Of a DNA stretch of 64,000 bases, positions 1 to 7,630 are shown piece after piece (within the stretch, counting starts at the first letter, position 1; each line of letters starts with the position of its first letter). The DNA is from Curtobacterium flaccumfaciens pv. betae. GTDB lineage: Bacteria; Actinomycetota; Actinomycetes; Actinomycetales; Microbacteriaceae. A model generated the notes under the pieces. The model was not told the DNA's origin. It did no database searches and was given only the letters and a program-made list of their open reading frames with translations. The position numbers were made by a program, and so were the translations under genes. Location: NCBI RefSeq assembly GCF_026241855.1, contig NZ_JAPJDC010000001.1:1922001-1986000 (forward strand). The letters are read 5' to 3'.

Positions 1-238
1 CGTCGTGCCGGAGCACCCCACGGTGCGTGTGGTACTCACCCGCGGTCTCGAGCGACAGCGTCGTGAGCTTGCCCTTCGGACCGGTCAGCTGCACGCGGTC
101 GCCGGCCCGGAACGGGCCGCGCGGTGGCGTGTGCGGTGCGCCGCCCGCGGTGTGCGGGAGCGCTGCGGTCGGGTCCGCGGTCGGACTGGAGGCGCTGCTC
201 GCGTCCGCCTCGTCGCGTGCGTCGTCGGTGTGGCTCAT
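1..238 (-). CDS. trmI: tRNA (adenine-58-N1)-methyltransferase TrmI, N-terminal part only
   Basis: The minus-strand frame begins at an ATG (238-236) and runs off the left edge, so about 79 residues are present. After a poorly conserved Ala/Ser/Thr/Pro-rich head, the sequence GPFRAGDRVQLTGPKGKLTT and the following YHTHRGVLRHD match the N-terminal domain of actinobacterial TrmI. That enzyme methylates A58 in the T-loop of tRNAs using S-adenosylmethionine. The catalytic Rossmann domain lies outside the window. The start codon overlaps the stop of the upstream HAD gene (ATGA), so the two are probably cotranslated. The identification rests on this N-terminal block only. Confidence 0.8.
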   Translation of the reverse strand, partial: MSHTDDARDEADASSASSPTADPTAALPHTAGGAPHTPPRGPFRAGDRVQLTGPKGKLTTLSLETAGEYHTHRGVLRHD

Positions 239-984
239 CGGGTGACCCCTTCGGTGTCCGCAGCGTGCGCCGGGTCCGGCACCGCGCCTCCAGTCCGTGC
301 GGCCAGTGCCGGCGTCGTCAACTCGACCAGCCGGTCGACGTCGACGCCCGCCAGGGTGGTCAGGTGCACGTCGCCGCCGGCGATCTCGGACAGCGGGACG
401 ATGTGTTCGACGGCGACCGTGACGGCGCCGGAGGCGACGGCCGACGCGACGCCGGTGGCGGAGTCCTCGATCGCGACGCACGCGGTGGGCTCGACGCCGA
501 GCTGCGCGGCGGCGGACAGGTACGCGTCCGGGAACGGCTTCGGGCGGTCGACGTCGTCGCCGGCCACGACGACGCGGAAGCCGCGCTCGCCCAGGGCCTC
601 GGCGGCGACGAGTGCCATCTTGCGACGGGACATCGTGACCAGGGCGGTCGGGATGCCGCGGGCGTGGAGCTCCTCGACGAGCTCACGGGCACCCGGCCGC
701 CACGGCAGTTCACCGGCGCGCAGGTGCTCCATCACGTAGTCGGTCATCCACTGGATGATCTCCTCGACCTCCATGTCGACGCCCTTGGCACGGAGGAGCT
801 CACCGGAGCGCTCGAGACCGCTGCCCACCAGGGACAGGCCGTCCTCGTGGGTCCACTCGGCGCCGTAGCGGTTCGTCAGGTCGACCTGGGACCGCTGCCA
901 GATCGGCTCGGTGTCGATGATCGTGCCGTCCATGTCCCACAGCACGGCTGCGGGCGGGACGAGGGCAGGAGGATGCGCGGTCAC
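235..984 (-). CDS. HAD-superfamily phosphatase (beta-phosphoglucomutase-like)
   Basis: A 249-residue HAD hydrolase. Motif I WDMDGTIIDTEP lies near residue 15 with the nucleophile and acid/base aspartates, a Thr of motif II is in LVTMSRR, the lysine is in RPKPFPDAY, and motif IV acidic residues are in IEDSATG. The helical cap sits between motifs I and II, as in the phosphoglucomutase/phosphoglycolate subfamily. The substrate cannot be told from sequence. I chose the GTG at 984-982 because a TAGACT -10 box (998-993) ends 8 nt before it, which suggests a leaderless or nearly leaderless mRNA. The stop overlaps the trmI start, giving a two-gene unit. It is divergent from the PAC2 gene. Confidence 0.85.
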   Translation of the reverse strand: MTAHPPALVPPAAVLWDMDGTIIDTEPIWQRSQVDLTNRYGAEWTHEDGLSLVGSGLERSGELLRAKGVDMEVEEIIQWMTDYVMEHLRAGELPWRPGARELVEELHARGIPTALVTMSRRKMALVAAEALGERGFRVVVAGDDVDRPKPFPDAYLSAAAQLGVEPTACVAIEDSATGVASAVASGAVTVAVEHIVPLSEIAGGDVHLTTLAGVDVDRLVELTTPALAARTGGAVPDPAHAADTEGVTR

Positions 985-1131
985 GGGCGACGAGTCTACC
1001 GGGGCCGTTCCGCTGGGCGCGGACGCGCGCGTGCGCCGACACCCCCTGGGCCTACAGTGGATGCCTGAATCGTGTCCGGCCGGGGGCATCGCTCCCGCCC
1101 CGCTCCGCTCCACCACCAGGAGGTCCGCTCC

Positions 1132-2055
1132 GTGCCACAGCACTCCCCCTTCAGCGACGGTCGCTTGCTCGTCGTCGCCTTCGAGGGCTGGAACGACGCC
1201 GGCGAGGCCGCGAGCGGTCTGGCGCGTCGCATCGTCGAGTCCCTCGGGCTCGACGAGCTGCGCGAACTCGATGGCGAGCGGTACGTCGACTACCAGTTCA
1301 ACCGGCCCACCGTCGGCACCGACGACAACGGCGACCGCGGCGTGCAGTGGCCCCGGATCGTGCTGCACGGCCCCGGTGCCGAGGGCCGTCCGGTCATCGG
1401 CGCCACCGGCTCCCCCACCGACCGTGACGTCTTCGTGCTCGTCGGTCCGGAACCCTCGCGCACCTGGCGGGGCTTCTGCTCGGAGATCATCGACCTGGCG
1501 GACGTCTACTCGATCGACGCAGTCGTCTTCGTCGGCGCCATGCTCGCCGACGTCCCGCACACCCGACCGATCTCGGTCTTCGTGTCGAGCGAGAACGCCG
1601 GGGTCCGCGCCGCCTTCGACGTCGACAAGTCCTCGTACGAGGGCCCGACCGGCATCCTCGGGGTCCTCGCCGACGCGATGGACAAGGCCGGGCTGACCAC
1701 GCTGTCCCTGTGGGCCTCGGTGCCGCACTACGTGCACAACTCGCCCTCGCCGAAGGCCACGCTGTCGCTGCTCGACAAGATCGAGGAGCTCACGGACGTC
1801 ACGGTGCCGCGCGGGTCGCTGCTCGACGACGCCACCGAGTGGGAAGAGGGCATCGACGCCCTCGCCGCCGACGACGAGGACATGGCGTCCTACATCGGGC
1901 AGCTGGAGCAGGCGCGCGACACGGTCGATTCCCCCGAAGCCTCGGGCGACGCCATTGCGCAGGAGTTCGAGCAGTACCTCCGTCGCCGTGAGCGCAAGGA
2001 CGGCAAGGACGGCGGCACCGCCGGTGGCGAGGGGCCGTGGCGGCCCCAGCAGTAG
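1132..2055 (+). CDS. PAC2-family protein
   Basis: A 307-residue member of the PAC2 family (archaeal/actinobacterial relatives of a proteasome assembly chaperone). The family signature LLVVAFEGWNDAGEAAS is near the N terminus and SLWASVPHYV lies mid-protein. The C-terminal third is acidic and then Lys/Arg/Gly-rich, so probably flexible. The start is the GTG at 1132, which has an AGGAGG ribosome-binding site at 1118-1123 with 8-nt spacing; the frame is open upstream to 1072 but nothing there looks like a better start. A candidate -10 box TACAGT lies at 1053-1058. The cellular role in this lineage is unknown. The gene is followed by a 40-nt perfect palindrome that probably ends its transcript. 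Confidence 0.85.
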   Translation: MPQHSPFSDGRLLVVAFEGWNDAGEAASGLARRIVESLGLDELRELDGERYVDYQFNRPTVGTDDNGDRGVQWPRIVLHGPGAEGRPVIGATGSPTDRDVFVLVGPEPSRTWRGFCSEIIDLADVYSIDAVVFVGAMLADVPHTRPISVFVSSENAGVRAAFDVDKSSYEGPTGILGVLADAMDKAGLTTLSLWASVPHYVHNSPSPKATLSLLDKIEELTDVTVPRGSLLDDATEWEEGIDALAADDEDMASYIGQLEQARDTVDSPEASGDAIAQEFEQYLRRRERKDGKDGGTAGGEGPWRPQQ

Positions 2056-2071
2056 CCGTCACCCACTGACG

Positions 2072-2111
2072 GACGGGAGGCGCGGTGCCAGCTGGCACCG
2101 CGCCTCCCGTC
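2072..2111. terminator. 40-nt perfect palindrome after the PAC2 gene
   Basis: The arms GACGGGAGGCGCGGTGCCAG and CTGGCACCGCGCCTCCCGTC are exact reverse complements with no spacer, centred between 2091 and 2092. The same sequence recurs at 8868-8911, 42269-42308 and 62595-62638. There is no T-tract, which is usual for terminators in high-GC actinobacteria. It begins 17 nt after the PAC2 stop codon. Confidence 0.65.
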
Positions 2112-2124
2112 GGTGGGCGGCGTG

Positions 2125-2880
2125 CGGTCACGACACCCCGCTCACCTCCGGCGAGTGGTCACGAACTGTCGGCTGCGGCCCGCCCGGACGACGATTCCTG
2201 ACCCCTCGGCGGCACGCGCGCGGCGTGTCGCGACCACTCGCCGCGCGGGAGGCGCGGGTCGGCCCCGCCACGGGCCTCCCGTCCGGCGGACGCGAACGGT
2301 CACGACACCCCGCTCACCTCCGGCGAGTGGTCACGAACTGTCGGCTGCAGCCAGCCCAGGCGACAGTTCCTGACCCCTCGGCGGCACACACGCGACGCGT
2401 CGCGACCACTCCGCGGACGGGAGGCACGGGGCAGGACCGCCACGGGCCTCCTGTCCGGCGGACGCGAACGGTCACGACACCCCGCTCACCTCCGGCGAGT
2501 GGTCACGAACTGTCGGCTGCAGCCCGCCCAGGCGACAGTTCCTGACCCCTCGGCCGCACACACGCGACGCGTCGCGACCACTCCGCGGACGGGAGGCACG
2601 GGGCAGGACCGCCACGGGCCTCCTGTCCGGCGAACGCGAACGGTCAAGACACCCCGCTCACCTCCGGCGAGTGGTCACGAACTGTCGGCTGCGGGACGCC
2701 CGGGCGACAGTTCCTGACCCCTCGGCAGCGCGCACGCGACGCGTCGCGACCACTCGCCGCGCGGTCACGACACACCGGTCACGTCCGGCGAGTGGTCGCG
2801 AACTGTCGGCTGCGGCCCGCCCGGGCGACAGTTCCTGACCCCTCGGCCGCACGCACACGACGTGTCGCGACCACTCCGCG
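2125..2880. repeat. Five copies of a ~115-bp palindromic intergenic repeat
   Basis: This fills the gap between the convergent PAC2 and mshC genes. Units start near 2125, 2298, 2470, 2641 and 2762 with CGGTCACGACACCCCGCTC (variants in the last two). Each contains GAGTGGTCACGAACTGTCGG, then a partial inverted copy (CGACAGTTCCTGACCCCTC), and ends in GTGTCGCGACC or a variant, the reverse complement of the head GGTCNCGACAC. The first three units are each followed by a GGGAGGC/GCCTCC hairpin (for example 2243-2284), giving a period of about 172 bp; the last two lack it. I see no convincing gene: open frames here only reflect the GC-rich repeat. Related units occur at 42120-42210 and 57871-58507. 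Confidence 0.85.
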
Positions 2881-2919
2881 GACGGTCACAGCACCGGCGC
2901 GACGGCCAGTGCGCCGAGG

Positions 2920-4164
2920 TCAGGCCAGGCGGATGCCGAGCAACGCGTCGATCAGGTCGAGGAGTTCCGCCGTGCACGCCGTGCCGCCGGCGATCGCGGT
3001 GTCGACCGCGGCGACGGCACCGGGGGTGTCGAGGTCGTCGGAGACCCGCGCGCGGATGCGTGCCGCGACGTCCGCTGCGTCGTCGGCGTGCCCTGCGGAG
3101 GCTCCCGAGGCCCAGGCATCCCAGCCGGCGAGCCGGGTCTGGGCACTCGTCAGCTCGGTGTCGAACCACTCCCAGTCGTCGGAGTACTTGTGCGACAGCA
3201 GTGCGAGCCGGATGGCCCGCGGGTCGGCACCGTCGTCGAGCAGCCCGCGCACGGTGACCAGGTTGCCGAGCGACTTCGAGATCTTCGTGCCCTGGTAGGC
3301 GATCATCCCGGTGTGCACGAAGGCGTTCGCGAGGGGCTGGTGCGCGAGGGCGGCAGCGTGCCCGGCGCTCATCTCGTGGTGCGGGAAGACGAGGTCACTC
3401 CCGCCGCCCTGCACGCTGATCGGCAGCCCCAGGCGGTCACCGGCGATGACGCTGCACTCGATGTGCCAGCCGGGGCGACCGGGGCCGATCTCGGTGTCCC
3501 AGGCCGGTTCGCCGTCACGCGCGGCGCGCCACAGCAGCGGGTCGAGCGGATCACGCTTGCCCGGACGTTCCGGGTCGCCGCCGCGTTCGGCAGCGAGGGC
3601 GAGCATCGTCTCGCGGTCCAGGCCGCTCTCGTCACCGAGGGTCCACGCGTCGGTGGGGCGGTTCACGTCGAAGTACAGGTCGTCGCCCTCGGCGCCGTCG
3701 GTCGGGACCTCGTACGCGTAGCCGGACTCCTGCAGGAACGAGACCGCCTCGGCGACGCGCTCGACCTCGTCGGTGACGGCCACGAAGTCGTCCGGCGGCA
3801 GGATCCGCAGCGACTCCATGTCGCGGCGGAACAGGTCGACCTGCTCAGCCGCCAGGGCACGCCAGTCGACGCCGTCGCGGGCGGCACGCTCGAGCAGCGG
3901 GTCGTCCACGTCGGTGACGTTCTGCGCGTACTCGACGTCGAGCCCCGCGTCACGCCAGGCGCGGCCGAGCGTGTCGAATGCCAGGTAGGTCGCCGCGTGG
4001 CCGAGGTGCGTGGCGTCGTACGGCGTGATGCCGCAGACGTACAGCGCAGCGCGGTCCTCGTCGCGGGCGGGGTCCACCGGCTTGCCCGTTGCGGTGTCGT
4101 GGACGACCGGTCGGGGCGCGGCGCCGGGGACGTCGGGGACGGATGGGGCCTGCCAGGCCCTCAC
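2920..4164 (-). CDS. mshC: Cysteine:1D-myo-inosityl glucosaminide ligase MshC (mycothiol synthesis)
   Basis: MshC joins L-cysteine to GlcN-Ins with ATP, the penultimate step of mycothiol synthesis in the cytoplasm. The 414-residue protein is a class I cysteinyl-tRNA-synthetase-like enzyme. LYVCGITPYD carries a zinc-ligand Cys, the HIGH-type motif appears as THLGH near residue 55, the zinc-site segment is PGWHIECS, and the KMSKS loop is KISKS near residue 285. The length fits MshC and is shorter than CysRS, which has extra C-terminal domains. The start is the GTG at 4164-4162, overlapping the uppP stop as GTGA, so translation is probably coupled. The start MRAWQAP resembles other MshC proteins. 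Its presence marks the organism as an actinobacterium. Confidence 0.93.
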   Translation of the reverse strand: MRAWQAPSVPDVPGAAPRPVVHDTATGKPVDPARDEDRAALYVCGITPYDATHLGHAATYLAFDTLGRAWRDAGLDVEYAQNVTDVDDPLLERAARDGVDWRALAAEQVDLFRRDMESLRILPPDDFVAVTDEVERVAEAVSFLQESGYAYEVPTDGAEGDDLYFDVNRPTDAWTLGDESGLDRETMLALAAERGGDPERPGKRDPLDPLLWRAARDGEPAWDTEIGPGRPGWHIECSVIAGDRLGLPISVQGGGSDLVFPHHEMSAGHAAALAHQPLANAFVHTGMIAYQGTKISKSLGNLVTVRGLLDDGADPRAIRLALLSHKYSDDWEWFDTELTSAQTRLAGWDAWASGASAGHADDAADVAARIRARVSDDLDTPGAVAAVDTAIAGGTACTAELLDLIDALLGIRLA

Positions 4165-4991
4165 GGCTGGATCACTCCGAGCGACAACAACACGATGAGC
4201 ACGATACCGAGTGCGATCCGGTAGACGACGAAGGGCATGAAGCTGCGCTTGCTGATGTAGTTCATGAACGCCGCGATCACGACGAACCCGACCACGAACG
4301 CGACGACGGTGGCGATGAGCGTGTCGGCGAGTCCGAACGGCGAACCGTGGTCGCCGAGGCTCGTCGCGGCCTCGTAGAACCCGGACAGGAACACCGCCGG
4401 GATCGCCAGCAGGAACGCGAAGCGCGCAGCGGCGGGTCGGGTGTACCCGAGGGCGAGCCCCATCGACACGGTCGCACCGGAACGGGACACACCGGGCACC
4501 AGGGCGAGCATCTGCGCCAGGCCGATGAGCAGACCACCGCGGAACGTCATCTGCTCGATGCGCCGCTCCTTGCGGCCGACACGGTCGAGCACCCCGAGCA
4601 CGACACCGAAGACGATGAGGACGATCGCGACGATCCAGAGGGACCGGAACGTGGTCTCGATCGAGTCCTTGAGCAGCAGCCCGGCGACCCCGATCGGGAT
4701 CGTGCCGAGGATCACCAGCCAGCCGAGGCGGACGTCGGGGTCACCCTTCGGCACGTCACGCTTGACCACCGATCGGAACCACCGCCCGATGATCCGGGTG
4801 ATGTCCTTCCAGAAGTAGATGAGCACCGCGGTCTCGGTGCCGAGCTGCGTCACGGCGGTGAAGGCCGCACCGGGGTCCTTCGCGTCGGGCAGGAAGAGCC
4901 CCACGATGCGCAGGTGCGCGCTGGAGGACACCGGCAGGAACTCGGTGAGCCCCTGGACGAAGCCGAGGAAGATCGCCTCGAGGATGTGCAT
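4161..4991 (-). CDS. uppP: Undecaprenyl-diphosphatase UppP (BacA)
   Basis: An integral membrane phosphatase of 276 residues that recycles undecaprenyl pyrophosphate to the monophosphate carrier used for cell-wall synthesis. The family motifs are GLTEFLPVSSSAHL (residues about 15-28) and PGVSRSGAT (about 167-175), and the remaining sequence is a series of hydrophobic helices. The start MHILEAIFLGF is preceded by GAAAGG about 8 nt upstream. A run of eleven C (plus-strand G, 5006-5016) lies in the leader 14 nt before the start codon, and a TATTGT -10-like box sits at 5058-5053, just after the M20 gene. The stop overlaps mshC, so uppP-mshC form an operon. Confidence 0.93.
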   Translation of the reverse strand: MHILEAIFLGFVQGLTEFLPVSSSAHLRIVGLFLPDAKDPGAAFTAVTQLGTETAVLIYFWKDITRIIGRWFRSVVKRDVPKGDPDVRLGWLVILGTIPIGVAGLLLKDSIETTFRSLWIVAIVLIVFGVVLGVLDRVGRKERRIEQMTFRGGLLIGLAQMLALVPGVSRSGATVSMGLALGYTRPAAARFAFLLAIPAVFLSGFYEAATSLGDHGSPFGLADTLIATVVAFVVGFVVIAAFMNYISKRSFMPFVVYRIALGIVLIVLLSLGVIQP

Positions 4992-5005
4992 CGCACGGGC
5001 CTTTC

Positions 5006-5016
5006 GGGGGGGGGGG
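5006..5016. repeat. Eleven-G/C homopolymer tract in the uppP leader
   Basis: Eleven consecutive G on the plus strand (C on the mRNA strand) lie between the candidate TATTGT -10 box (5058-5053) and the uppP start (4991), directly upstream of the GAAAGG ribosome-binding site. Such tracts are prone to slipped-strand length change, and assemblies often miscount them. Confidence 0.85.
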
Positions 5017-5058
5017 AGGTCGGTCAGGGCACCGCCACGACGGCGACCATGAACAATA

Positions 5059-6387
5059 TCAGTACGTGGCGAGCAGGTCGGCCAGCACCCGCCGACCGAA
5101 CGCCAGCGAGTCGAGCGGCACCCGCTCGTCCACGCCGTGGAACATCGCGGGGAAGTCGACACCGGCCGGCAGCTGCAGCGGCACGAACCCGTACCCCGCG
5201 ATGCCGAGCGTCGAGAGCGCCTTGTTGTCGGTGCCGCCGGACAGCAGGTACGGCAGGACCGGGGCGCCCGGGTCGTGCCGGCCGAGGACGTCGCGGACGG
5301 CGTCGACCAGCGGACCGCCGAAGTCCTGCTCGAGGCCGATGTCGCGGAACGACATGACCACCTCGACGTCGGGTCCGGCGAGCTCCCGCACCCGCTCGAG
5401 CACGGTCTCCTCGTCACCCGGCAGGCAGCGGATGTCGACCAGGGCCTCGGCGGTGTCCGGGATCACGTTGTGCTTGTAGCCGGCGGTCAGCACCGTCGGG
5501 TTCGACGTGGTGTGCAGCGCAGCGTGGATGAACCGCGACGCCGAGCCGGTGGCCAGGGCGACCTCGTCCGGGCCGGTGACCGTCGGGTCGACCCCGAGGA
5601 ACCGCGCCACCTCGGCGACCATCGCGTCCGTCGTGGCCGAGAGCCGGACGGGCCACTCCTCGCTGCCGATCCGGGCCACCGCCGCCGCGAGCTTCGTGAC
5701 GGCGTTGTCACGGATCACGTGCGAGCCGTGGGCGGCGGTGCCGCGCGCGATCAGCTTCACCCACATGAGCGCCTTCTCGCCGGTCTGCAACAGGTAGGCG
5801 CGACGGTCACCGAGCGTGATCGAGTACCCGCCGACCTCGCTGATCGCCGCCGACGCCCCCGCGAAGACCTCCGGGTGCTGGTCGACCACGTGGTGGGACC
5901 CCAGGACTCCCCCGGCCTCTTCGTCGGCGAAGTACGCGATCACCAGGTCACGCTCCGGCGCACCGTGCTGCTCGATGACGTCGGCCAGCGACGTGAGCAT
6001 CATCGCGTCCATGTTCTTCATGTCGACGGCCCCCCGACCCCACAGCGATCCGTCCTTGACCACGCCACCGAACGGGTCGACCGACCAGTTCGCCGGGTCG
6101 GCCGGCACGACGTCGAGGTGCCCGTGCACCACGAGCGCCGGCTTGTCACGGTTCCGACCGGGCACCCGCGCCACGACGCTCACACGGTCCGGCTCGGACT
6201 CGAACAACTGCGGCTCGAGACCCAGCGCGCGGAGCTTGTCCTCGACGTAGTGAGCCGCCTCGGTCTCCCCACGGGACTTCCCCTCGCCCCAGTTCGTCGT
6301 GTCGATGCGGATGAGGTCGCGGGCGATCGCCGCGGTCGCCTCGAGCTCGGGCACGGACTGCGGCTCGGAGGGCTCCGGGTTCGTCAT
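5059..6387 (-). CDS. M20/M25/M40 family zinc metallopeptidase (dipeptidase-like)
   Basis: A 442-residue zinc peptidase/deacylase of the M20 family. The metal-binding and catalytic residues are in VVHGHLDVVPA (His and Asp near residue 90), GAVDMKNMD (bridging Asp) and YFADEEAGG (general base Glu-Glu). The dimerisation domain follows, with GTAAHGSHV. The C-terminal metal ligand is in PAMFHGVDE. The substrate is probably a peptide or N-acyl amino acid; it cannot be fixed from sequence. The start is the ATG at 6387-6385: a TACCGT -10 box (6399-6394) ends 6 nt before it, indicating a leaderless mRNA. Its 3' end is 67 bp from uppP, so read-through into uppP-mshC is possible. Confidence 0.88.
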   Translation of the reverse strand: MTNPEPSEPQSVPELEATAAIARDLIRIDTTNWGEGKSRGETEAAHYVEDKLRALGLEPQLFESEPDRVSVVARVPGRNRDKPALVVHGHLDVVPADPANWSVDPFGGVVKDGSLWGRGAVDMKNMDAMMLTSLADVIEQHGAPERDLVIAYFADEEAGGVLGSHHVVDQHPEVFAGASAAISEVGGYSITLGDRRAYLLQTGEKALMWVKLIARGTAAHGSHVIRDNAVTKLAAAVARIGSEEWPVRLSATTDAMVAEVARFLGVDPTVTGPDEVALATGSASRFIHAALHTTSNPTVLTAGYKHNVIPDTAEALVDIRCLPGDEETVLERVRELAGPDVEVVMSFRDIGLEQDFGGPLVDAVRDVLGRHDPGAPVLPYLLSGGTDNKALSTLGIAGYGFVPLQLPAGVDFPAMFHGVDERVPLDSLAFGRRVLADLLATY

Positions 6388-6393
6388 GGCTCC

Positions 6394-6399
6394 ACGGTA
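6394..6399 (-). promoter_or_regulatory. -10 box of a leaderless promoter for the M20 peptidase
   Basis: On the minus strand TACCGT is followed by GGAGCC and then the ATG. With transcription expected to begin about 7 nt after the box, the mRNA would begin at the start codon. No classical -35 box is evident. Confidence 0.5.
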
Positions 6400-6548
6400 T
6401 CGGTCGGCACCGACCCCGACGCCGAAGCCCGACACGCAGGACTCGCCCGGGATGCGCGACCGTGTTCATCGCGCGTTCAGACCCGTGCTAGTGTCTTCTC
6501 TCGGCAGGAACGCCGGGTTCAACCCGGGAAACAGACACCAGACACCCT

Positions 6549-6634
6549 GTCCGGGTGGCGGAATTGGTAGACGCGCTAGCTTGAGGTGCTAGTGCCCGTA
6601 TTAGGGCGTAGGGGTTCAAGTCCCCTCTCGGACA
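6549..6634 (+). tRNA. tRNA-Leu (anticodon GAG)
   Basis: An 86-nt cloverleaf can be folded by hand. The acceptor stem is GTCCGGG with CTCGGAC and discriminator A. The D arm contains GGAATTGGTAGAC. The anticodon stem CTAGC/GCTAG encloses loop TTGAGGT with anticodon GAG, which reads CUC/CUU. A long class II variable arm (GCCC GTATTA GGGC) and T arm AGGGG-TTCAAGT-CCCCT follow. The long variable arm and anticodon fix it as leucine. The CCA end is not encoded. A candidate -10 TAGTGT lies at 6489-6494, and a strong hairpin follows at 6639. Confidence 0.97.
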
Positions 6635-6638
6635 CAGG

Positions 6639-6677
6639 AAATGCGTCCCCCCTGACCTTTCGGTCGGGGGGCATTTT
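6639..6677 (+). terminator. Rho-independent-like terminator after tRNA-Leu
   Basis: AAATGC, CCCCCC and GACC pair with GGTC, GGGGGG and GCATTT around a short loop, and the right arm ends in TTTT. It begins 4 nt after the tRNA and is the most canonical terminator of the window. Confidence 0.85.
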
Positions 6678-6699
6678 CTGTTGTGTCTTCCCGGCGAGT

Positions 6700-6826
6700 G
6701 CCGCCATCGCTGCGCTCAGGGCGTCACCGCCTCTGGGGCGCCACTTCGCTGCGCTCAGGGCGATCTCCGCGCCACTTCGCTGCGCTCAGGGCGGTTCAGG
6801 CGCCACCTCGCTGCGCTCGGGGCGAT
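6700..6826. repeat. Four imperfect repeats of CGCCACTTCGCTGCGCTCAG
   Basis: The core CGCTGCGCTCAGGGCG (last copy with CGGGG) starts at 6708, 6747, 6778 and 6809, giving periods of 39, 31 and 31 bp. Three copies share the preceding GCGCCACYTCG. No gene is visible in this stretch. Confidence 0.7.
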
Positions 6827-6875
6827 CGGGGCAGGAGCAGGTGAGTGGGCGGGCGGTGGACGCGGGACGTGCGGA

Positions 6876-6911
6876 CTGGAGGCGCGGGGCGGGGCCGCAA
6901 CGCGCCTCCAG
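6876..6911. terminator. GGAGGC-type hairpin between tRNA-Leu and the 194-residue ORF
   Basis: CTGGAGGCGCG (6876-6886) pairs with CGCGCCTCCAG (6901-6911) around a GC-rich loop. It is a diverged relative of the palindromes at 2072, 8868 and elsewhere. Confidence 0.5.
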
Positions 6912-6937
6912 GCCGGAACGTGCGCACGTCACGGGCC

Positions 6938-6999
6938 GGTGCGACGTTGCGCACTCCGTGTGACGGAACAAGGTCGCACCGAGTGGGCAACGCCGCACC
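6938..6999 (-). terminator. Long inverted repeat downstream of the 194-residue ORF
   Basis: GGTGCGACGTTGCGCACTC (6938-6956) and GAGTGGGCAACGCCGCACC (6981-6999) are inverted with two mismatches around 24 nt. It lies 35 nt past the stop of the minus-strand gene at 7035 and may end that transcript. The arms resemble those of the element at 13786-13850. Confidence 0.55.
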
Positions 7000-7034
7000 A
7001 TGGTGCAAGCCCGGCGGCCCGGCGGCGCGCGCGG

Positions 7035-7619
7035 TCAGCGCGAGCGGCACACCCGCTGCACCACCAGCACCACGGCACCGAGCGCCGCGAGCCATCCCCA
7101 GTTCGCGACCACCGGGTCGAGCACCTGGTGCCGCCAGTCCGACCGACTCGACCCCAGGCGCGACGCAACGGGGTGGTGCCCACGCTCCGCCGCGACGCCG
7201 GTCTCGCTGATCACCCGGTCCGGCCGCCCCCGGAGCGCATCGGTCACCCGGTGCGTCGCGACGTCCAGGCGGTCCCCGACGACGAGCAGCATCCAGTGCG
7301 CCAGGCGCCCCTCGCTGAACCGCCGGTAGGCGTACCGCCGGACCATCCCGGCGAAGCCGTGCAGGGGCTGCGCGGTGCCGAACACCGGCGTCACGTGGGC
7401 GTGCTCGATCGAGCGCTCCCGGCCGTGCGCACCGTCCTGCTGCGGCGGGAGGTCCCAGTGGGCTCCGGTGGCCGAACCGGCCTCGCGGGAGAGCTTCGGC
7501 ACGGACGGCCGGTCCGCCGGGTCGAGGTCGCTCCCCCACCCCGGGATGCGGGCACGGAGCTCCTCGGCGGACGGCACCCGTCGGGGTGGATCGGCGATGT
7601 ACGGGGTGTGGTCGGACAT
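7035..7619 (-). CDS. Hypothetical protein with C-terminal membrane segment
   Basis: I do not recognise this 194-residue protein. The N-terminal half is hydrophilic, with a Pro/Arg-rich stretch (YIADPPRRVPSAEELRARIP) and a Gln/Asp-rich linker. The middle (residues about 90-130) is basic and aromatic (VRRYAYRRFSEGRLAHWM). The last 25 residues form one hydrophobic helix (WLAALGAVVLVVQRV) ending in CRSR, so a tail-anchored protein is plausible. The start is the ATG at 7619-7617, 11 nt downstream of the alcohol dehydrogenase stop, so the two are very likely cotranscribed. The partnership hints at a membrane-associated accessory role for the dehydrogenase, but nothing proves it. Confidence 0.7.
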   Translation of the reverse strand: MSDHTPYIADPPRRVPSAEELRARIPGWGSDLDPADRPSVPKLSREAGSATGAHWDLPPQQDGAHGRERSIEHAHVTPVFGTAQPLHGFAGMVRRYAYRRFSEGRLAHWMLLVVGDRLDVATHRVTDALRGRPDRVISETGVAAERGHHPVASRLGSSRSDWRHQVLDPVVANWGWLAALGAVVLVVQRVCRSR

Positions 7620-7630
7620 GTCGGGCCTCC

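Noticed and set aside
1955..2717. Small ORFs in the repeat block after the PAC2 gene
   Set aside because: The translations repeat the same Arg/Thr/Ser-rich stretch once per DNA repeat unit. The open frames reflect the lack of stops in GC-rich palindromes.
5041..5050. Leader peptide upstream of uppP starting ATG at 5050 (minus)
   Set aside because: An eight-codon frame ending in TGA exists, but the -10 box lies only 2 nt before its ATG, so it would not be within the transcript.
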